Shown here one piece after another: positions 25,344 to 33,879 of a DNA stretch of 64,000 nucleotides. A program made the translations under genes and the position numbers. How positions within the stretch are numbered: position 1 is the stretch's first letter; each line of letters begins with the position of its first letter. This DNA is from Paucimonas sp. (GTDB lineage Bacteria; Pseudomonadota; Gammaproteobacteria; Pseudomonadales; Pseudomonadaceae). The DNA lies in contig JAIRVG010000022.1 of assembly GCA_031253995.1 (NCBI GenBank), forward strand, positions 1 to 64,000, written 5' to 3'. Below the pieces are notes generated by a model. That model worked only from the letters and a program-made list of their open reading frames with translations. It searched no databases and was not told where the DNA came from.

Positions 25344-26039
25344 TTGAACGAACACACCCTCTCCCGCCGCCTGGAGCGCGTGGCCGCCCATGTACCGGTC
25401 GGCGCACGCCTGGCCGATATCGGCTCGGACCATGCCTACCTGCCGGTGGCATTGATGCGCCGTGGGGTGATTGCCTCGGCCGTGGCGGGCGAGGTGGCGT
25501 TGACGCCGTATAACGCCGCGCTGCGCAGCGTGCGGGAAAACGGGCTGGAAGGCTCGATCGTGGTGCGGCATGCCAGCGGGTTGCGGGCGATCGAGGCGGA
25601 TGACGGGATTACCGCGATCACCCTGTGCGGCATGGGCGGGGAGACGATTCGCGACATTCTCCAGGCGGACAGTGATCGCCTCAGCGGTCGCGAGTTGCTG
25701 GTGCTGCAGCCCAATGGCGGCGGGCAACCCATGCGGCGCTGGTTGATGGAGCACGGGTATCGGATCGTCGCGGAAGAGGTGCTGCGGGAGAATCGATTCG
25801 ACTATGAGATTGTCGTGGCCGAACGCAGCGGGCCGGTGAGGTATACCGAGGTGGAACTGTACTTCGGGCCGTTGCTGATGCACGAGCGAAGTCCGGCATT
25901 CATGGACAAGTGGGATCGCTTGTCGCGCTTGAAGCGCAAGACACTGGAAGGGCTCAAGCGGGCCAACCACGGGGTTGCAGACGAGAAAGCAAGCGAATTG
26001 ACCCGGCAGATCAACTGGATTGCCCAGCTACAGCGCTGA
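25344..26039 (+). CDS. trmK: TrmK-like tRNA (adenine22-N1)-methyltransferase
   Basis: A 231-aa class I SAM methyltransferase. DIGSDHAYLPVALM is the SAM-binding loop, GMGGETIRDIL and LQPNGGGQPMRRWL are TrmK family blocks, and the helical C-terminus is basic. The start is TTG with GAGG seven bases before; no ATG fits. The family makes m1A22 in tRNA in Gram-positives; the target in pseudomonads is less certain. Confidence 0.85.
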   Translation: MNEHTLSRRLERVAAHVPVGARLADIGSDHAYLPVALMRRGVIASAVAGEVALTPYNAALRSVRENGLEGSIVVRHASGLRAIEADDGITAITLCGMGGETIRDILQADSDRLSGRELLVLQPNGGGQPMRRWLMEHGYRIVAEEVLRENRFDYEIVVAERSGPVRYTEVELYFGPLLMHERSPAFMDKWDRLSRLKRKTLEGLKRANHGVADEKASELTRQINWIAQLQR

Positions 26040-26324
26040 TCGAGAATCATCTTGCGGGTTAGAAAGGGCAGCCTGCTGTATCACCGCTGTAACAAGGAAT
26101 TCACCCAGCCAACCGGCCAACTGCCAGCTATATTTCTCAAAGTCCAATAACCCCTGTTTTTATCCCCTTTTTCTACCTGCGTTTTTCTGCTTATGTACGC
26201 TCGATGTGGCGCAGCAAACGTGCTCCCTTTGCTGCCCAAGCCGACAGGAAGTCTGCCAGATGGCTTGCCGTTGCCTCATGGGTCCCGGCCAGACCCAAGC
26301 TTTACCAACCGGACTACCTGACTT

Positions 26325-27188
26325 ATGCCCGTTGACCTGCAAGCGCTCTACCCCAAGCTGATCCACCTGATGCTGGACACGGTGTTCGTGGTCGACCGGG
26401 ACGACCAGATCGTCTTCGTCAGTGATGCCTGCCAGGCCCTGCTGGGCTACCGCGCCGACGAACTGGTCGGCACCTCCATCACCCAGTACATGCACCCCGA
26501 AGACCTCGCCGCCACCCGTGCGTCCATCGTCCGGGTGATGAACGGTCAGCCCCATTTCGACTTTCGCAACCGCTACGTGCGCAAGGACGGCGGCGTGGTC
26601 TACATCCTCTGGGCCGCATTCTGGTCCGATGAAGTGGGCGCACGCATCGGCGTCGCGCGCAACGTCACCGCCCTGGCCAAGGCCGAGGAAGAGCTGCGCT
26701 TCCTCGCCCACCACGACCCGCTCACCAAGCTCACCAACCGCTCGCTTTTCACCGACCGCCTGCACACCGCCCTGCACACCGCACACCGTCACCACGGCCA
26801 GTTCGCCCTGCTGTTCCTCGACGTCAACGACTTCAAGGGCATCAACGACGAGCACGGTCACACCATGGGTGACCGCGTGCTGTGCGTGATCGCCCGGCGC
26901 CTGGAAGGCTGCGTGCGCGAGACCGATACCGTGGCGCGAATGGGTGGAGACGAATTCATCGTGTTGCTGACGGAGATCCAGTCGGAGAACGCGGTGTCGG
27001 AGAAGGTGGCGCAGATCCTGGCGGTGATGGCCGAGCCGTTGGGCCCGGAGTTCGGGGGGATGAGGATGCCGTCATGCAGTATCGGAGTGGCGTGCTATCC
27101 GGGGGATGGGGAGGATGCGGATACGTTGTTGAGCCATGCGGATGGGGATATGTACCGGATCAAGCGGCGGCGGTCGGAGGTGGGGTGA
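26325..27188 (+). CDS. PAS-GGDEF diguanylate cyclase
   Basis: 287 aa, no membrane segment. A PAS domain (about residues 8-115, with FVVDRDDQIVFVSDACQALLGY) is joined by a short helix to a GGDEF domain (about 125-285). The catalytic motif GGDEF is intact (207-211) and is preceded by an RETD inhibitory site (198-201), so it should make c-di-GMP and be product-inhibited. Lone gene. The preceding 285 bp look non-coding, with no clear site. Signal sensed unknown. Confidence 0.92.
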   Translation: MPVDLQALYPKLIHLMLDTVFVVDRDDQIVFVSDACQALLGYRADELVGTSITQYMHPEDLAATRASIVRVMNGQPHFDFRNRYVRKDGGVVYILWAAFWSDEVGARIGVARNVTALAKAEEELRFLAHHDPLTKLTNRSLFTDRLHTALHTAHRHHGQFALLFLDVNDFKGINDEHGHTMGDRVLCVIARRLEGCVRETDTVARMGGDEFIVLLTEIQSENAVSEKVAQILAVMAEPLGPEFGGMRMPSCSIGVACYPGDGEDADTLLSHADGDMYRIKRRRSEVG

Positions 27189-27213
27189 CGGGCAATTGCA
27201 GCCCTCGATCCAG

Positions 27214-27633
27214 TCAACAGTCATACCCCCAATCCTGACGAGCTGGCACATAACCAAGCACTTGCTGAAGCTCTTGCGCGAACATGGCTATTTCTTCATC
27301 AGCACCTTCGGAATACCTGCCGAAATCCAGCAAGGTGCAATGCTCATGTTGCGGCCCCATGGCACTTGCTTGCATGGCGAACAATCCCGGGCCCTTTGCA
27401 GGTCTCAAGACAGTGATGGAAAAGGGCTTGAGGCACGCGAGGTCGACGTAGGCAGAAAGAGGCCCAAGCATAACCCACAGCTCACTACCGTCTTTTGCGA
27501 AGGTCAGCACCGAAGTACGTGCCGTACCCAATGCGCGTAACGCCAAAGGAATCCCGGACTGGTTATGTGGAAGTGCCGAGCAGAGCGTGGCACCAACGGG
27601 CCTCTTCAGTGTTACGTATGTGAGTTTGGACAT
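27214..27633 (-). CDS. Hypothetical protein
   Basis: A 139-aa open frame with protein-like composition (MSKLTYVTLKRP ... GSELWVMLGPLSAYVDL) but no motif I recognise. Codon use is less G+C rich than the neighbours and no convincing ribosome binding site precedes the ATG, so it may be a recently acquired gene or spurious. It lies between the convergent cyclase and an SDR gene. No signal peptide or membrane segment. Confidence 0.5.
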   Translation of the reverse strand: MSKLTYVTLKRPVGATLCSALPHNQSGIPLALRALGTARTSVLTFAKDGSELWVMLGPLSAYVDLACLKPFSITVLRPAKGPGLFAMQASAMGPQHEHCTLLDFGRYSEGADEEIAMFAQELQQVLGYVPARQDWGYDC

Positions 27634-27735
27634 GATGGTATCGATCTACTGGGGTAGCAAAGACTAGCAACAAAAAGGCAGGGCTGACAGGTAACAAACT
27701 TATGGCTGAATACCGCTGCTATTACTGCCGCTGGA

Positions 27736-28518
27736 TCACGCCCCCGGACTCACCGCCGTCCCCGCCAGCAACCCGCCATCGATATTCAACTCCGCCCCGG
27801 TCATATAGGCCGCCTCATCCGAGGCCAGCAGCAATGCGACTGCCGCCACCTCCTCCACAGAGCCAAAGCGCTTGAGCGGTGTATCCGCCACCAACGCCGC
27901 AGCCCGCGCGTCCCGACCAGGCCCGTCGCCCAGCATGGCCTCCCACATGGGCGTCAGGATGGCGCCCGGATGAATCGAGTTGCAGCGGATCTGCCAGCCC
28001 TGTTGCGCGCAGTACAAGGCCACGCTCTTGGTGTGGTTGCGTATGGCGGCCTTGGATGAGGCGTACGCGGCGGCGCCCGGAATGCCGACCAGTCCGGAGC
28101 GGGAGGAAATGTTGATGATCGAGCCACTGCCCCTGGCTTTCATCGCGGCGATGGCATAGCGGCAGCCGAGGAAGGTGCCGTCCAGGTTGACGCGGTGGAC
28201 GGCGCGCCAGTCTTCGAGGCTGGCGTGCTCGGGGTCGTGGGCAACCACGCCGGTTTCGAAACCGGTGATGCCGGCGTTGTTCACCAGCACGTCGATAGCC
28301 GGGACCAGGTCGGACAGTTGGGCCCAGTCGGCTTCCTGGCTGACATCCAGGCGAATGAACCGCGCACCGAGCGCCTGGGCCGTGGCGGTCCCGCCGGCTT
28401 CGTCGATATCGGTCACGATGACCTCGGCGCCCTCCTCGCGGAATCGGCTGGCGATGGCGCGGCCGATGCCTCGGGCGGCGCCGGTGATGAGGCAGGTCTT
28501 GCCTTGGAGTCTGGGCAT
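27736..28518 (-). CDS. SDR-family oxidoreductase (glucose/3-oxoacyl reductase type)
   Basis: A 260-aa classical [15 protein letters not shown] binds NAD(P), VNNAGITG is the second motif, and ISSRSGLVG plus YASSK carry the catalytic Ser/Tyr/Lys. The C-terminus [18 protein letters not shown] is the family's usual end. The upstream extension of the frame is not SDR-like, so I start at [12 protein letters not shown] with AGGA upstream. Divergent from an alpha/beta hydrolase. Substrate unknown. Confidence 0.9.
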   Translation of the reverse strand: MPRLQGKTCLITGAARGIGRAIASRFREEGAEVIVTDIDEAGGTATAQALGARFIRLDVSQEADWAQLSDLVPAIDVLVNNAGITGFETGVVAHDPEHASLEDWRAVHRVNLDGTFLGCRYAIAAMKARGSGSIINISSRSGLVGIPGAAAYASSKAAIRNHTKSVALYCAQQGWQIRCNSIHPGAILTPMWEAMLGDGPGRDARAAALVADTPLKRFGSVEEVAAVALLLASDEAAYMTGAELNIDGGLLAGTAVSPGA

Positions 28519-28669
28519 GGGAATCGTCCTTGGCTGCTCTGGATTCAGGTTCGGACCGCATGATCGGGTCATGGTTGCCTGAGCACAACCAGCATTTGCA
28601 TGAGTGCAATGGCCAACATCGTTGTGCAACCGGCAAGATCAGCACTTCTCCCCCCCCCAGGGACTGCCC

Positions 28670-29419
28670 ATGCGCCAACCATCATCCGTGGTGTTCATCA
28701 ACGGCCTTATCGGCTCCCTGGACTATCCGGCCCTTCACACCACCCTCGCCCCTCACACCGTACTGGTCCCGGCCCTGCCCGGTTACGGGGGTCTGAACAG
28801 CGTCGAGCCAGACACGATCGATATCCCGGCCCAGATCAGTTATCTGCACGGATTCATCCAGGAGCTTGCACCCGGCGAGCCGGTTCACCTGGTTGGCCAT
28901 TCGGTCGGTGGTGTGATCGCCCTGCTCTACGCCTGCCGCTATCCGGATTCGGTCGCCAGCGTCATCAGCGTCGAGGGCAATTTCTCGTTGAAGGATGCTT
29001 TCTGGTCGTCGAACGTTGCGCGCATGACCACGACAGAAGTGGAGGCCTTGATGGCCGGCTTTCGCGCAGACCCCGCAGGCTGGCTGACGCGGGCAGGTAT
29101 CACGCCGACCCCGCCGCATCTGGAAACTGCGGCAGCCTGGTTGAATTACCAGCCTGCAAGCACGTTGCAGGCCATGGCCCGTTCAGTGGTGGCGGTCACC
29201 GGAGAAAGCAGTTATGCCGAAGCGCTTCACGCACTGTTTGCCCGAACGCCGGTCCACCTGCTGGCAGGCGAACATTCTCGCGATGGCTGGGATGTGCCCG
29301 AGTGGGCCTTGGAGCAAGCCACCAGTCTGACGGTGATGCCTGGGACAGGTCATCTGATGATGCTGGAACAGCCAGAGCAGTTCGCACTGGCTGTCCGGCA
29401 GATAATCGATGGTCATTGA
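28670..29419 (+). CDS. Alpha/beta hydrolase
   Basis: A 249-aa hydrolase fold: SVVFINGLIGS with oxyanion region, nucleophile elbow GHSVGG, acid region in HLLAGEHSRDGWD and catalytic His in PGTGHLMMLEQPE. Starts at the ATG after AGGGA. Cytoplasmic. It is divergent from the SDR with about 150 bp between and converges on lgt. Probably an esterase or C-C hydrolase; substrate unknown. Confidence 0.88.
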   Translation: MRQPSSVVFINGLIGSLDYPALHTTLAPHTVLVPALPGYGGLNSVEPDTIDIPAQISYLHGFIQELAPGEPVHLVGHSVGGVIALLYACRYPDSVASVISVEGNFSLKDAFWSSNVARMTTTEVEALMAGFRADPAGWLTRAGITPTPPHLETAAAWLNYQPASTLQAMARSVVAVTGESSYAEALHALFARTPVHLLAGEHSRDGWDVPEWALEQATSLTVMPGTGHLMMLEQPEQFALAVRQIIDGH

Positions 29420-29431
29420 AAAGAGATGCGG

Positions 29432-30229
29432 TCAAGGGCAGGCCCGCGCCCTGCCCCGGCTCGCCAGCACCATCAGCACCACACCCAACACGATCGCCGG
29501 CACGCTCAACAACTGCCCCACATCCAGCGGCAACGACGCCTCGTAGCTCGCCTGCTGCATCTTGGTGAACTCCAGCAGGAACCGCACCACGAACACCGAC
29601 ACCAGGAACAACCCACTGAGGAAACCGGTATTCAACCGGCTGCCACGCTTCAGGTAGAGCAGGAACAGCCCGGCGAACAACGCCAGGTACGCCGCCGCTT
29701 CATACAGCTGGGTCGGATGCCGGGGCAGCAGGTCGATCCGCGTGAAGACGACCGCCCAGGGCAGGTCGGTGGGAATCCCGGCGATCTCGGAATTGAAGAA
29801 GTTGCCGATCCGCACCAGCGCGCCGCCCAGCAGCGCGACGATGGCGATGCGGTCGAGCAGCCAGAGATAGCCGAAATCCCGATGCCGTCGGCAGAACAGG
29901 TAGACGCCCAGGCTCAGGCCGATCGCCCCGCCATGGCTGGCCAGCCCGCCTTTCCAGATGGCGAGGATTTCCAGCGGGTGGCTGAAGTAGAAGCCGGGGT
30001 CGTAGAACACGACGTGGGCGAGCCTGGCGCCGATCAGGGTGCCCAGGCCGACGTACATCAGCAGCGCATCGAGTGGTGCGACAGGTTTGCCTTCGCGTTT
30101 GAAGATGAACGTCATCAGGCTCATGCCGAGGCCGAACGCCGCGGCGAAGAGGACGCCGTACCAGTGGATAGCGAAGCCGCCGATCTGTAGCAGGACAGGG
30201 TCGACGCTCCATGTGAAGTGTTGCTGCAT
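29432..30229 (-). CDS. lgt: Prolipoprotein diacylglyceryl transferase (Lgt), divergent type
   Basis: A 265-aa polytopic membrane enzyme that adds diacylglycerol to lipobox cysteines. Diagnostic blocks: HWYGVLFA, GARLAHVVFYDP, KGGLASHGGAIG, the Lgt signature around RIGNFFNSEIAG, and RHPTQLYEA. The C-terminal FLLEFTKMQQ...LDVGQLLSVPAIVLG resembles Lgt of Bacteroidetes more than the housekeeping pseudomonad Lgt as I remember it, and the neighbours are not those of the core gene. It is therefore probably a second, paralogous copy. The ATG at the frame start matches Lgt N-termini. Confidence 0.85.
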   Translation of the reverse strand: MQQHFTWSVDPVLLQIGGFAIHWYGVLFAAAFGLGMSLMTFIFKREGKPVAPLDALLMYVGLGTLIGARLAHVVFYDPGFYFSHPLEILAIWKGGLASHGGAIGLSLGVYLFCRRHRDFGYLWLLDRIAIVALLGGALVRIGNFFNSEIAGIPTDLPWAVVFTRIDLLPRHPTQLYEAAAYLALFAGLFLLYLKRGSRLNTGFLSGLFLVSVFVVRFLLEFTKMQQASYEASLPLDVGQLLSVPAIVLGVVLMVLASRGRARACP

Positions 30230-30403
30230 CGAAGGGTTCTCCGGGGTGAATCAGGAGGGATGGCGCGACCATTGTCACAACTTGTCGATTAAAGGGCCAT
30301 TAACCGCATGTCTGGCATGAAATTCTCATGAAGGAATGAAGTCCACCAAAATAGGTAGTCAACTACCCACTTTCCCCACCCAACAACAACGTCAGGGGGT
30401 CCC

Positions 30404-30637
30404 ATGAGCTGTCTGATCTGCGCCGGTAGCGCCGAATCCATCGAATGTTCCCCTGGGTGGGAAGAGCGCCGCTGCCCACGATGCGGGTGTTACCGGATGT
30501 CCCAATCCCTGGTGTTGTTGATGATGGATGAAGGCCAGATCTTCGATTCGGTGAAAATGCGCGAGTGGCTGCAGGTACGCCGCGGCGTGGTGCCGGTGCC
30601 GTCGATCGAGTTCAACCAGGCGATCATGGTGCGGTGA
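30404..30637 (+). CDS. Small cysteine-rich (zinc-ribbon-like) protein
   Basis: 77 aa with Cys3-x2-Cys6 and Cys24-x2-Cys27-x-Cys29, a pattern of a small zinc ribbon. The sequence otherwise matches nothing I know. AGGGGG precedes the ATG at good spacing, and coding character is good. The 174 bp upstream include a short hairpin GGTAGT-CA-ACTACC at 30354-30367. Convergent with the C39 peptidase gene. Confidence 0.65.
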   Translation: MSCLICAGSAESIECSPGWEERRCPRCGCYRMSQSLVLLMMDEGQIFDSVKMREWLQVRRGVVPVPSIEFNQAIMVR

Positions 30638-30661
30638 AGCGGAATTCCAGCACCGCCCTCC

Positions 30662-31291
30662 TCATTTGAACGGCAGGTGCTGCAACTCCCTCACCGACTG
30701 GCTTTCCGGATACAGATTGCCGCTGTTCGGGATCGCCAGGGCATGTGCCTTCAACAACCCCACGTCATCGCGCCCGAGCACCAGGGTTTCGCCGCGCCAT
30801 TCCTTGAACAGTTCATGCAGCGGAATGCGCAGGTGCCCCCGTGCCGGGTCCGCGAGGAACGCCCGGCCCTGTCGCACCCCCTTGAGCACCACGAAGTGGT
30901 TGAGGGTTTCCCGACGCAGCAGGATGATCACCGGTCCCGGCAGCAGGCCGACCGATTCCTTCGGCAGCAGGATGCCGGTGGCGTCGTAGCCGGCATTTTC
31001 AGCAGCCGTCTTCAGGTCGAGCATGGAAAAACCTTCCTGGATGCGGTTGACCATCTCTTCTGGCGGTAACCGGAAGACGATGTCGGCGAGCAGATCCTGC
31101 TCCCTCACCGAATCGCCGAAATACTGGTTGAGCAGGATGGTCAGCGCCGCCGCACCGCAGGAGTAGTCCAGGGTCTGGCGCTGGATGCCGGCGAACTTCA
31201 GTTGCTGCATCGACTGGATGCGCGGCCCTTCGTAGGCAAACCCCGAAGAACAGACGCTCAGCGCGAGCGCCAATAGACAGGCCTGTCTCAT
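30662..31291 (-). CDS. Secreted C39-family cysteine peptidase (FapD-like)
   Basis: A 209-aa periplasmic protease. The Sec signal is about residues 1-19. The C39 catalytic set is visible: Gln39 and Cys45 in QRQTLDYSCGAAAL, His132 in NHFVVL and Asp148 in ADPARG. C39 peptidases usually sit on ABC exporters and cut after double-glycine leaders. This one is free-standing and exported, as in FapD of the functional amyloid system. It starts 4 bp after the stop of the outer-membrane protein gene, the last of a three-gene operon whose first product carries a double-glycine-like propeptide. Confidence 0.88.
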   Translation of the reverse strand: MRQACLLALALSVCSSGFAYEGPRIQSMQQLKFAGIQRQTLDYSCGAAALTILLNQYFGDSVREQDLLADIVFRLPPEEMVNRIQEGFSMLDLKTAAENAGYDATGILLPKESVGLLPGPVIILLRRETLNHFVVLKGVRQGRAFLADPARGHLRIPLHELFKEWRGETLVLGRDDVGLLKAHALAIPNSGNLYPESQSVRELQHLPFK

Positions 31292-31295
31292 GGGA

Positions 31296-32573
31296 TCAGT
31301 TGAACTGTCGTTTCAGGCCCAGCGACAACGCTGCGGGGCCTGAATCGTTGTTGAGGCCAAAGGTCACCCCAGGCGAAACCACCCAGTCCCTGGACAACCG
31401 GTAGGAGGCGTTCAGGGAGATATCCATCGGGTCGGAATCGGAACCGTAGATGGTTTCGTGGTCGGCCTTCATGTTCGATACGTAGGAATAGGACACCCGT
31501 GTTCCGAGGGACAGTTTCTCGTTCAGGGCGAAGCCGACACCAGCGTAGCTGTTGATGATCCAGCCTGGCTGGACGTTGTAGCCATCGACCTTGTCGGCGA
31601 AGAAGTACTGGTAGTTGATGCCGCCGAACAGGATCGCGGGGTCGGTGGACCTGACGAAGGCCAGTCCCGGCGCGATACTCCAGTGCCCCGTGCCATTGTT
31701 CAGCGGGTCCTTCCAGCTGTTGGTCTGGTCGTTGTATTTCTTGCGGCCAGTGGGCGCGCTGATATCCAGGGTCGCCGAAATCGCGGGCAGGTCCGCGGAC
31801 TCCCGGGTCAGCTGGTACTGCCCGCCGAAGGAAATGTCGCCCAGGTCCCAGGCGCTGGTATCGCGGGTGTATTCGTTGCTCGAAACGTCCTCGATGCGAG
31901 TGTAGGTCACCGGCACGCTGACGTAGCCTTCGACACCCTCGTAAAGACCGGCGCGCAAGGCGGTACCGAACTGCAGCAGGCGTGCGGAATAAGAGGATTT
32001 CTGGAAATAGCCGACATCGGGCAGGTTGTACTGGGTGCGGCTCTGCTTGTAGGTGGTGTTGACGTCGAGTTCGACCTGTCCGGGCGACAGCAGGACGGTG
32101 GAACCCGTGAGGAAATCCAGGGGCGCCTGGTTTTCGACTTCCGCACCGTATTGCTTGTCATCCCTGGTCGCGGCCGCACCCGCTTGCCCGGCATGGGCCG
32201 TGGCCGGGGGGCCATCGAAGTGCTTGACCATCTTGCTGATGGCGCCTACGTCGACCTGCGCCTGGCCAAGGGTCCGGGATTGCAGCACGGTCTGGTCCGC
32301 CGCCGTAACCTGAAGCTGGCCTACGACCCTGTCTCCATTGGCAAAATCGATGTTGTAGGGGACATCGGTCGAGATGCTGGCGATGCCGGCAGTCGGGACC
32401 TTGATCGCGGCACCGTACTGAGTGTCGAAGATACAAAGGCCGTTGACATAGGAAATGATCTTTCCGGAGAACTTGTCACCGCTTTTCATGACCAGGGTAT
32501 CGGCGTGTGCGCAAGACAGAGGAGACAACAGAACAATCAACAACCCGGACGTACTGCGCATACTGCACTTCAT
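31296..32573 (-). CDS. Outer-membrane beta-barrel protein with N-terminal small beta repeats
   Basis: 425 aa. A Sec signal (about 1-24) is followed by two similar short beta units (DTLVMKSGDKFSGKIISY... and YNIDFANGDRVVGQLQVT...), then a linker rich in Ala/Gln and a C-terminal barrel of about 270 aa. The barrel has alternating strands and a terminal aromatic-poor strand SLGLKRQFN. The barrel resembles the phenol-degradation MetA-pathway/FapF transporter group. The ATG follows AAGGA at seven bases. The context, with an exported C39 peptidase and a secreted small protein, suggests it is the exit pore for that protein. Confidence 0.78.
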   Translation of the reverse strand: MKCSMRSTSGLLIVLLSPLSCAHADTLVMKSGDKFSGKIISYVNGLCIFDTQYGAAIKVPTAGIASISTDVPYNIDFANGDRVVGQLQVTAADQTVLQSRTLGQAQVDVGAISKMVKHFDGPPATAHAGQAGAAATRDDKQYGAEVENQAPLDFLTGSTVLLSPGQVELDVNTTYKQSRTQYNLPDVGYFQKSSYSARLLQFGTALRAGLYEGVEGYVSVPVTYTRIEDVSSNEYTRDTSAWDLGDISFGGQYQLTRESADLPAISATLDISAPTGRKKYNDQTNSWKDPLNNGTGHWSIAPGLAFVRSTDPAILFGGINYQYFFADKVDGYNVQPGWIINSYAGVGFALNEKLSLGTRVSYSYVSNMKADHETIYGSDSDPMDISLNASYRLSRDWVVSPGVTFGLNNDSGPAALSLGLKRQFN

Positions 32574-32590
32574 CAAGCATTCCTTGCCGC

Positions 32591-32628
32591 AAAAAGAAAG
32601 TTGAAGCCATAGTTGCCTATGGCTTCAA
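32591..32628 (-). terminator. Hairpin with T-tract between secreted protein and barrel genes
   Basis: A perfect 12-bp stem, TTGAAGCCATAG / CTATGGCTTCAA, with a 4-nt loop. On the minus strand it is followed at once by CTTTCTTTTT, so it is an intrinsic terminator or attenuator in the direction of the operon. It should make the first gene's mRNA far more abundant than the downstream barrel and peptidase genes. Confidence 0.85.
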
Positions 32629-32634
32629 TGTCAC

Positions 32635-33141
32635 TTACCAGGAGAACGTGGAAATCGGACGGTTCCAGGAACTGTCACGGAAACCGTAGACGCTCGGCTG
32701 GTAGTTGTTGTTCGGGTCGAGGACCTGAACATGCAGATCGATCTGGGTAGAGTTGGCCAGCGCCCAGGAGTTGGCATTGCTGACCTTGTCCGCCAACCAG
32801 CGATCACCGGCTACGCGATAGGTGTTGCCTTCGTAGTTGTAGGTGTAGATGCCGTGCGGGTCGTAGCTGCTACCGATGATGTTGTAGGAGCGATAGTCGG
32901 TCTGGCTGCCGAACTTCTTCCAGGTCACTTCATAGGTTTTCAGGCCCTGGGTAACGCTGGGCAGGGCTGCACCGGTGAGCAGTGCGGCGCCCTTGATCTC
33001 GCCCATGGCGGCGTTGTCGAGCTTGACGGCCTGGACGCCCTGTTCCTTCAGCGAAGCGAGGATCGGGTTTTGCGCGTGGCTGATGGCTGGCAGCGAAAAG
33101 ACCAGTGCCGCGAGCAGTGTGGGTTTGAACAGATTTTTCAT
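32635..33141 (-). CDS. Secreted protein with double-glycine-type propeptide
   Basis: A 168-aa protein of no family I recognise. A Sec signal ends near SHA-Q (residue 23). The stretch LDNAAMGEIKGA (41-52) matches bacteriocin double-glycine leaders: Leu at -12, Asp at -11, Met at -7, Ile at -4 and Gly-Ala at -2/-1. The predicted mature part (from about 53) is polar, rich in Tyr, Asn, Ser and Trp, and ends RPISTFSW with aromatic residues. AGAGG lies upstream of the ATG. It leads the operon with the barrel and C39 peptidase, and is the likely secreted substrate. Confidence 0.8.
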   Translation of the reverse strand: MKNLFKPTLLAALVFSLPAISHAQNPILASLKEQGVQAVKLDNAAMGEIKGAALLTGAALPSVTQGLKTYEVTWKKFGSQTDYRSYNIIGSSYDPHGIYTYNYEGNTYRVAGDRWLADKVSNANSWALANSTQIDLHVQVLDPNNNYQPSVYGFRDSSWNRPISTFSW

Positions 33142-33879
33142 CCTTGTGCCTCTGGTGGTTTATGAAAGCGTAAGCATTCGACGCCGGGCTTATCATCCTG
33201 CCGGCGTTATTCAATCATCAGACTCTGAAGTTCCAGCGTGATCGCTCGATGCTCTGTCAGCGCATCGCAGGCAACACGTTCGCGTATTGGCAAATAGACG
33301 GGAAACAGCAAAGGCAGGGCTTTACTTTCATCTGTAGCTCCTCGGCGCCGGGCTATTCACTCAATTGAATATCCGGACGCGTACTTACAATTCCATTGCC
33401 GACAAGCATAAGCGCCTTTAAATCCCGAACAACACCGGTTTTTCCATCGTTGTCTTCGAATACAACGTCAACTGGACATCCAGGATGTACGAACCCCCGG
33501 GTTTGCCGAGAGGCACGACTCCCCGGTCAGAAATGGCAATTGGCCATGATTTTCGTTCAATTTGCAGAGAATTCGAGGTTTGCTGTTGTCCGGCGAAAGG
33601 CAGCGACGAGGCGTGAAACACGTCCTTACAAGGATGTTTCAAAATATTTCAAAACATTGCTCGAACCATCTATTCCGGGGGATGCCACCTCATACGAGGG
33701 TCAATTTCCGCGGTCCTTTGCGCATGAACCCGACCGGCGCTGAACACCTAACGCCTCCATATGAATACTTCGGTTTTGGCAGGCAAGGCCACCAGACAGA
33801 TTTGCGAACGATTCTTAGTCACTATATTCTTCGCCCTTTCCCGCCGCCCCTGCGGGCTTTTGCACACGTGAGGTTAGCC
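33142..33879. other. Long low-G+C intergenic region
   Basis: More than 700 bp between the secreted-protein operon and the sigma-factor gene, with visibly lower G+C and different codon character. Short open frames exist on both strands (for example 74 aa, minus, 33418-33642), but none has a motif or a good ribosome binding site. It must hold the divergent promoters. TTGCGAACGATTCTTAGTC at 33802-33820 is a weak Fur-box-like sequence before the sigma factor. Nothing else supportable is seen. Confidence 0.5.

Noticed and set aside
33418..33642. 74-aa frame on the minus strand in the low-G+C gap
   Set aside because: No clear ribosome binding site, motif or signal; too weak to list as a gene.
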